Shown: positions 1 through 3,851 of the stretch, in pieces
Numbering within the stretch: the first letter of the stretch is position 1
Layout of the letters: each line of letters starts with the position of its first letter
Assembly: GCA_947445425.1 (NCBI GenBank)
Contig: CANFFA010000187.1
Location: 1-5,619, forward strand
Reading direction: 5' to 3'
DNA: 5,619 bases
Source: Paludibacteraceae bacterium
GTDB taxonomy: Bacteria > Bacteroidota > Bacteroidia > Bacteroidales > Paludibacteraceae
The notes under the pieces: model-generated
What the model was told of the DNA's origin: nothing
Seen by the model: only the letters and a program-made list of their open reading frames with translations
Databases searched by the model: none
Position numbers and translations under genes: made by a program

Positions 1-258
1 CAGAAACAAAGAGGCGAAAGGTGCAAATACTTTCTGCCAAATTCATTCCCTCACACAAACTGCCAAAAAGAACGATCAAAATCCCTTCTTGGCACTCCTT
101 GCCGTGGCTAATAACTAAAGCACTGCATTCCGAGGTGCTGAGTAGTTACTGAATTCGACAATATCATCCTTAACTATTTTTTGCACTGTACACAAAAACA
201 ACACAATATTTAACAAATAAATTAAGCCAGAACTGTGCATTAACAATACTTTACATAA
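1..258. other. Gene-free left edge, unassigned
   Basis: No gene can be supported here. The plus strand is open in frame 1 from the edge to a TAA at 109-111. The minus strand is open from about 145 to the edge, with a possible ATG at 44-46. Both short translations are cysteine-rich and match no family I recognise. Bases 1-150 have mixed composition and small inverted repeats: 61-66 pairs with 89-94, 91-94 with 100-103, and 112-148 forms a hairpin. CTGCCAAA occurs twice, at 34-41 and 60-67. Bases 150-258 are AT-rich and lie downstream of the 259-2430 gene; I see no clear hairpin-plus-T-run terminator there. The segment could be the edge of a neighbouring gene, a structured RNA or a repeat. Confidence 0.4.
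112..148. other. Two-part stem-loop of unknown role
   Basis: TAACTA (112-117) pairs with TAGTTA (143-148), and AGCAC (119-123) pairs with GTGCT (135-139). An A on one side and GAG on the other form an internal loop, and the apical loop is 11 bases (124-134). The hairpin starts right after the TAA at 109-111 that closes a plus-strand open frame. That would suit the end of a convergent gene, but the nearest T run (about 175-180) is too far away for a standard intrinsic terminator. It may equally be part of a structured RNA or repeat. Confidence 0.3.
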
Positions 259-2430
259 TTATTTATAATTCAATGCTTGTTGAAGTGCTTTCGCCCTTTC
301 AATACAGCTTGGATTATTGAGTTCAATTAATGAAGGTTCAAGTTTCGGAATATAGATCAAAGTACCAAAAGAAATTTTATTTGGATTAGCAATTCGATCT
401 TTATTGGCCTCATAAATATAGACCCAGAAATCCCTAGAACCATAATACTTCAATGCCATTTGGGCTAGATTACGACCAAAAAGAATACGCTCTTTGGCAA
501 GGTAATCTGATGTAGAAGATTCTTGCTTTGATTTTACTTCGACGATTGCTTTCTTGCTCTCAGTTTGCACCATAGCCTTTTTGTTTGGCTTACCATGTTT
601 CTCAACCGTCATATCTACCCTTCTGTTCAAGGCTTTGTTCTCTTCAGAATCATTAGGGACTTTAGGTTCCAGGTAGGCTTTGCTTTTGGTAATGACATTT
701 TTATCCAACACACCATCCTCTACAAAAAGTTGTTTCACCACCAAACAGCGTTTGTCTCCCAATCTAAAGTTGGCCCGGAGAGCACCTACATTATCGGTAT
801 GCCCGGAGAGGCGCAATCTGATGTACGGATATGCTTTCAGAATTTCACTAAGTGCTTTGAGCTTATCCAAATCCGGTTCCACCATTTCGTCAGAACTAAA
901 TTTAAACTTAATGTCAAAAGAGGCAGCAATTCGTTTGGCAACTTCGAAAGGATCTTCTTCCTGCTCCATAGTTGGGATAGGCACATTGACTTGTTCTACT
1001 TTATGAGCAACAACAGGTCTGGCAATAGGCGCTACACGAACTGGCTCGACCACAGACTGAACTTCTTTGATCGGCTTCGCCGATACAACAGGCTCAACAA
1101 TTTCAGGCTGAGCGCTTACAACCGTATCAACTTTTACTTTAGCTATAGGTTCAGACACAAGCTGTTGCTTTGGAACATTCACTGTTTCAACTTTTGGTGC
1201 AACCTTCGTTTTAACCGGCTTAGGAGCTTTGTAAGCTTTTGTTTTACGACCTCCTACTTGTATAATTTCATCCAACTGCGGCATGCTCACTGATGGAGAA
1301 TACTTTGGCGCGCTAGTTTCTTTTGTACTTTTATTAGTAGCAATGATTTTATCTTGCTCTAGCTTTTTGGCTACCAATAGTATTGAATCAACTTTTCGAA
1401 TAGAATCAGCTTGCAATGCTTTCTCTTTGAGTTGTTTATTGGCTAATACAATTCTTCTGGCTTCAAGAATATCTTTGGCCTCTATCACTTTACCACGTTG
1501 AATAACCTTGCTAGCCTGCGTTTGGGTAGTTGGCAATTTTACAGGGATCTTAATTTCAGAGATCTTGGTTTTTGGAGCCACAAGATCGCTTTTACCAGCA
1601 GGAATATATTCCGGCAGGTGAAAATAAAGTCCGACTTTTACACCAAAGGAAAGTGGTTTTACTGCAGCAGTTTGGGAGGAAGAGAGTACACCATTGTAAA
1701 TATTGATGCGTTGATAAATTAATTTGGAATCAGGATTGAGAATATTATTTAGGCCATAATTGAAATAAGTACCTGCATACAAATCGGTTTCATCCGTTAA
1801 TCTGTACAAGACTCCCAAATCCATTACGGCTGAATAAGCAGTTTTGAAAGCTAAGGTATTGGTATAGGCGGTTTGATCAGTAATAAAATCATGGTTCGGC
1901 ATATTCGTCAATTCGAGCTCCTTCAGTGGATCACTATTGTAAATAGGATAATACCCACTGGTAACAATGCTTCCACTGGTTTTATAATTCGCACGAACAG
2001 GAATAGACATTTTGGCTCCCACGGTAGCCATTAGTCCAATATCTTCAGTAAAAATATGTCTAAATTGTAGTGCCAATGGAATATCTAGAAACAATGCTTG
2101 TTGTTGTTCTGTAGAATTTTTAAAATTAGCTCTAAAAAAATAATCCGCACCTTCAGAATCTACATCCGGTACGCTGGTGATATAATTCAATTTGGACTTG
2201 GCACTAAAGGATTGAACGCCAAGGCAGGTTTGCAAACCCCACTCTTCTGTAAAAAAATGACTGTATCCAAAGTTAACAGTACCACCCACTCCACCAGACT
2301 GTTGCCCATTGAGCAAAGGATAGGAAAGCGTATTGTAACCGCCACCAATATTCACATGTAGGTAACGATCAACTGCAAAGGAGTGAATCGCAAAAAAAAT
2401 AAGGCACAGTAGGATAATTTTAATTTTCAT
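259..2430 (-). CDS. Outer-membrane beta-barrel protein with OmpA-type and LysM-like peptidoglycan-binding domains
   Basis: A predicted 723-residue envelope protein. Residues 1-19 form a signal peptide (Lys start, hydrophobic core, ending SFA). Residues 20-272 look like an outer-membrane beta-barrel: alternating, Gly/Tyr-rich strands homologous along their length to the protein at 2622-3542. Residues about 305-367 are charged and probably helical, followed by a Pro/Val/Lys-rich spacer to about 487. Residues 505-610 are an OmpA C-terminal domain: GHTDN at 543-547, Asp546 and Arg561 with the 15-residue spacing of the diaminopimelate-binding pair, and NRRV at 602-605. Residues 649-696 resemble LysM (KYYGS, FW, ANPNKI, GTLIYIP). 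The product probably ties the outer membrane to the wall. The ATG at 2428-2430 is chosen because the signal peptide follows it directly; the frame runs open to 2565, but that extension is translated 7-base repeat. No Shine-Dalgarno site is visible. The domain assignments are strong; the biological role is inferred. Confidence 0.9.
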   Translation of the reverse strand: MKIKIILLCLIFFAIHSFAVDRYLHVNIGGGYNTLSYPLLNGQQSGGVGGTVNFGYSHFFTEEWGLQTCLGVQSFSAKSKLNYITSVPDVDSEGADYFFRANFKNSTEQQQALFLDIPLALQFRHIFTEDIGLMATVGAKMSIPVRANYKTSGSIVTSGYYPIYNSDPLKELELTNMPNHDFITDQTAYTNTLAFKTAYSAVMDLGVLYRLTDETDLYAGTYFNYGLNNILNPDSKLIYQRINIYNGVLSSSQTAAVKPLSFGVKVGLYFHLPEYIPAGKSDLVAPKTKISEIKIPVKLPTTQTQASKVIQRGKVIEAKDILEARRIVLANKQLKEKALQADSIRKVDSILLVAKKLEQDKIIATNKSTKETSAPKYSPSVSMPQLDEIIQVGGRKTKAYKAPKPVKTKVAPKVETVNVPKQQLVSEPIAKVKVDTVVSAQPEIVEPVVSAKPIKEVQSVVEPVRVAPIARPVVAHKVEQVNVPIPTMEQEEDPFEVAKRIAASFDIKFKFSSDEMVEPDLDKLKALSEILKAYPYIRLRLSGHTDNVGALRANFRLGDKRCLVVKQLFVEDGVLDKNVITKSKAYLEPKVPNDSEENKALNRRVDMTVEKHGKPNKKAMVQTESKKAIVEVKSKQESSTSDYLAKERILFGRNLAQMALKYYGSRDFWVYIYEANKDRIANPNKISFGTLIYIPKLEPSLIELNNPSCIERAKALQQALNYK

Positions 2431-2621
2431 CAGCAAGTATAAAAATTTTGCTTGTATATTTCGTGTGCCCACAGTATGATGGGCTTCTTTATTATCTACA
2501 AATGAGATGATTAGTGACAAGTGTTTAACGTTTAGTGATGAGTGATGAATGCTAAACATTGACATTTATCGTTTAACATTTAACATTAATCACTAAAAAC
2601 TAATCACTAGACATTAAACCC
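2431..2621. other. Intergenic leader between the two barrel genes
   Basis: This 191-base AT-rich gap separates the stop of the upstream barrel gene from the start of the 259-2430 gene. Its distal part is a 7-base repeat array (2511-2615). The proximal part, 2431-2500, is plain leader sequence with a small hairpin (GCCCA at 2467-2471 with TGGGC at 2480-2484). I find no convincing pair of Bacteroidota -33 (TTG) and -7 (TAnnTTTG) promoter elements. TATACTTG lies three bases before the ATG and matches the -7 box with one mismatch, but it has no TTG at the right distance. Both co-transcription of the genes and a separate promoter remain possible. Confidence 0.55.
2511..2615. repeat. Degenerate 7-base repeat array that switches orientation
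   Basis: From 2511 the sequence divides into 15 consecutive heptamers. The left half carries TTAGTGA-like units (2511-2517, 2532-2538, 2539-2545). The right half carries the opposite orientation (TAACATT at 2574-2580 and 2581-2587, AATCACT at 2588-2594 and 2602-2608). The array is therefore a loose palindrome: 2523-2543 matches the reverse complement of 2599-2619 at 18 of 21 positions. It lies between the stop at 2622 and the leader of the next gene, and its translation creates a false N-terminal extension of the 259-2430 frame. Function is unknown. Confidence 0.7.
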
Positions 2622-3542
2622 TCATCTTCTATTCGCACTTCTCTTCGGTCCCCGACCACCTTTAGCAGGAGCAGCTCTGTGTGAAGGTTTTGGAGGTTCG
2701 AAACCTATATAAACACCCGCTTTAACACCAAAAGAAAATGAATTGACACGATTGGTTTCTGTAGATGCAAAGCTACCGTTATAGATTGTTTTTGGGCCAT
2801 TGGCCGGTTGAAAAAGAAATTTATTTTGAGCTTTCTGCAAATCTGTCACTCCATAATTACCGTATGTCCCTAAATAGAAATCAGCCTTTTCATTGAGATG
2901 ATAGAGTACACCAAGATCGAAAAACAAAGATAAAGAGGGATAGAGCGCTAATTTACCAGAAAAAGATTCAGTATAGTTACCAAAACCTTGATCTCGAACA
3001 TCATCCAGTACGGCTTTGGTTTGACTATAATAGCCTGAACTTGAGATTTGACCAGAGGAAGTTTTAAAAGAAGTACTCAAAGGTATAGAGAAAATCAAAC
3101 CAGAAGAGGCTTGCAAAGTAAATTTAGGGTGTAATACTTTACGATATTGTACCCCGACAGGTAGATCTAGCAGCAAGGCATTTTGATCTTCAATTAGATT
3201 TGCATATTTAACACGATACATATACTCCTGAGGTTTGACATCAGCATCTATCGATTTTATGGAATCAGCACCATTTAAAATGGCTTGGGATGTATAAGAT
3301 TGTAGTCCAAGTCCTACTTTCAGTGCCCAATCGTGATTATAAGAATAGCAGAAACCTAGATTAAAAGTTGAGCCCAACTGACCATTAGAAGTACCATTTT
3401 TAAGATTGTAACTTAGTCCATGAATTCCACCTCCTCCATCTAAATAGATGTAATTCTCCAGCACCTTGACAGGCCCCGCTGTCTTTGCTGACAGGGAGAA
3501 GCTTGTAAAAAGGAGGGAAATGATGAGTAGATGTAGTTTCAT
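2622..3542 (-). CDS. Outer-membrane beta-barrel protein, paralogue of the 259-2430 product without wall-binding domains
   Basis: A predicted 306-residue protein. Residues 1-19 are a signal peptide (MKLHLL start, ending SLSA). Residues about 27-281 are barrel-like and align with residues 20-272 of the 259-2430 product. Shared blocks include GGG-x(3)-LSY-x-L-x-NG near the N terminus, DLGVLY in the middle, and IYNG followed by SFGVK-x-G-x-Y at the end. The protein then stops after a 25-residue basic Pro/Arg/Lys/Gly tail (282-306) where its paralogue begins a long spacer. It is probably an OMP_b-brl-type outer-membrane protein; a PorP/SprF-like role beside a T9SS substrate is possible, but I see no specific motif for it. 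The ATG at 3540-3542 is chosen because the signal peptide follows it. The frame stays open to 3728, but that part is translated palindromic element and 7-base repeats. No Shine-Dalgarno site is seen. Specific function is unknown. Confidence 0.88.
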   Translation of the reverse strand: MKLHLLIISLLFTSFSLSAKTAGPVKVLENYIYLDGGGGIHGLSYNLKNGTSNGQLGSTFNLGFCYSYNHDWALKVGLGLQSYTSQAILNGADSIKSIDADVKPQEYMYRVKYANLIEDQNALLLDLPVGVQYRKVLHPKFTLQASSGLIFSIPLSTSFKTSSGQISSSGYYSQTKAVLDDVRDQGFGNYTESFSGKLALYPSLSLFFDLGVLYHLNEKADFYLGTYGNYGVTDLQKAQNKFLFQPANGPKTIYNGSFASTETNRVNSFSFGVKAGVYIGFEPPKPSHRAAPAKGGRGPKRSANRR

Positions 3543-3548
3543 GCTTTT

Positions 3549-3583
3549 GTAGTGATTAGTGATTAGTGTTAAATGATTAGTGG
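3549..3583 (+). repeat. 7-base tandem repeat (TTAGTGA type) beside a start codon
   Basis: Five consecutive heptamers start at 3549, 3556, 3563, 3570 and 3577: GTAGTGA, TTAGTGA, TTAGTGT, TAAATGA, TTAGTGG. A partial TTAG follows, to 3587. The array begins only six bases before the start codon of the 2622-3542 gene, so it forms that gene's immediate 5' leader. It also abuts the left end of the palindromic element at 3588. Its orientation is opposite to the array at 3810-3851. Confidence 0.75.
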
Positions 3584-3587
3584 TTAG

Positions 3588-3604
3588 AAAAGCCTGAAGG
3601 GCTT
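3588..3604 (-). terminator. Possible weak intrinsic terminator after the surface-protein gene
   Basis: Read on the minus strand, the last hairpin of the palindromic element (AAGCCC, loop TTC, AGGCTT) runs into TTTTC. For transcripts leaving the 3851-5619 gene this resembles a weak intrinsic terminator: six pairs including a wobble, and a short T run. The right outer hairpin with its T run (3764-3780) would do the same for plus-strand transcripts. The element may therefore insulate its neighbours in both directions, but the T runs are short and termination is not certain. Confidence 0.3.
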
Positions 3605-3635
3605 GAAAGTGAATAGCCACGAGTTTCACTCGTGG
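3588..3635 (+). repeat. Outer left arm of the palindromic element
   Basis: This arm holds two hairpins. In the first, AAGCCT pairs with GGGCTT around a GAA loop (3590-3604) with one T-G wobble, followed by a trailing GAA. In the second, CCACGAGT (3617-3624) pairs with ACTCGTGG (3628-3635) around TTC. The arm is the reverse complement of 3733-3780 except for two adjacent mismatches. Confidence 0.85.
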
Positions 3636-3657
3636 ACGTACATATAGTAAGTGACCA

Positions 3658-3675
3658 AACCCTGAAAGGGTTGAA
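3658..3675 (+). repeat. Inner left arm of the palindromic element
   Basis: AACCCT (3658-3663) pairs with AGGGTT (3667-3672) around a GAA loop and is followed by GAA. The 18 bases are the exact reverse complement of 3694-3711. The pattern is a sequence variant of the outer hairpin at 3590-3607 that keeps the same pairing. Confidence 0.85.
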
Positions 3676-3693
3676 GGTAATAAATGATTCACA

Positions 3694-3711
3694 TTCAACC
3701 CTTTCAGGGTT
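3694..3711 (-). repeat. Inner right arm of the palindromic element
   Basis: A perfect inverted copy of 3658-3675: TTC, then AACCCT (3697-3702), loop TTC, AGGGTT (3706-3711). The two inner arms are separated by 18 AT-rich bases and could also pair with each other. Confidence 0.85.
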
Positions 3712-3732
3712 GTTGTGGTATTTTTCAACCTA

Positions 3733-3780
3733 CCACGAGTGAAACTCGTGGCTATTCACTTTCAAGCCCTTTGGGCTTTT
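3733..3780 (-). repeat. Outer right arm of the palindromic element
   Basis: This is the inverted copy of 3588-3635. CCACGAGT (3733-3740) pairs with ACTCGTGG (3744-3751) around GAA, and AAGCCC (3764-3769) pairs with GGGCTT (3773-3778) around TTT, followed by two more T's. Here the AAGCCC stem is fully Watson-Crick, whereas the left copy has a T-G wobble. Confidence 0.85.
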
Positions 3781-3809
3781 AAAACCCACTGACTTAACTC
3801 AACGACATT

Positions 3810-3851
3810 GAATCATTAATCACTTATCATTTATCATTAAACATTATAAAT
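3810..3851 (-). repeat. 7-base repeat array overlapping the end of the surface-protein gene
   Basis: Consecutive heptamers start at 3810: GAATCAT, TAATCAC, TTATCAT, TTATCAT, TAAACAT, TATAAAT. On the minus strand they read as ATGATAA or GTGATTA, a rotation of the TTAGTGA unit found on the plus strand at 3549-3583. The two arrays thus face each other across the palindromic element. The last unit includes the final base of the TGA stop of the 3851-5619 gene. Confidence 0.65.

Larger units (their letters stand above)
3588..3780. repeat. Nested palindromic REP/BIME-like element
   Basis: A 193-base element built of two nested inverted repeats with six short hairpins. The outer arms are 3588-3635 and 3733-3780 (46 of 48 positions match); the inner arms are 3658-3675 and 3694-3711 (18 of 18). 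They are separated by unrelated spacers at 3636-3657, 3676-3693 and 3712-3732. The ends read AAAAGCC and GGGCTTTT, so on either strand an outermost hairpin is followed by four T's. The size, paired hairpins and intergenic location resemble REP doublets (BIMEs) moved by REP-associated tyrosine transposases. No transposase and no clear target duplication are visible, so the mobility class is inferred. It sits between the surface-protein gene and the first barrel gene. Confidence 0.8.

Noticed and set aside
1..111. 3' end of a convergent plus-strand gene, or a partial minus-strand gene
   Set aside because: Both frames are short, cysteine-rich and unrecognised. Neither is favoured by a clear ribosome site or terminator, so I describe the region without calling a gene.
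565..1293. Plus-strand open frame of 242 codons
   Set aside because: It lies entirely antisense to the spacer and OmpA domain of the 259-2430 gene, has a skewed Phe/Arg/Asn-rich composition and shows no recognisable domain.
2431..2445. Bacteroidota promoter with TATACTTG as the -7 box
   Set aside because: It has one mismatch to TAnnTTTG, no TTG at the -33 distance, and would place the transcription start at or inside the start codon.
2431..2565. N-terminal extension of 45 residues on the 259-2430 protein
   Set aside because: A classic signal peptide begins at the internal Met (ATG at 2428-2430). The extra residues are translated leader and 7-base repeat, and a signal peptide should be at the N terminus.
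3543..3728. N-terminal extension of 62 residues on the 2622-3542 protein
   Set aside because: It translates through the palindromic element and the heptamer array, and a good signal peptide begins at the Met encoded at 3540-3542.
3588..3780. CRISPR array
   Set aside because: The repeats are inverted and nested rather than direct, with no regular unique spacers and no cas genes nearby.
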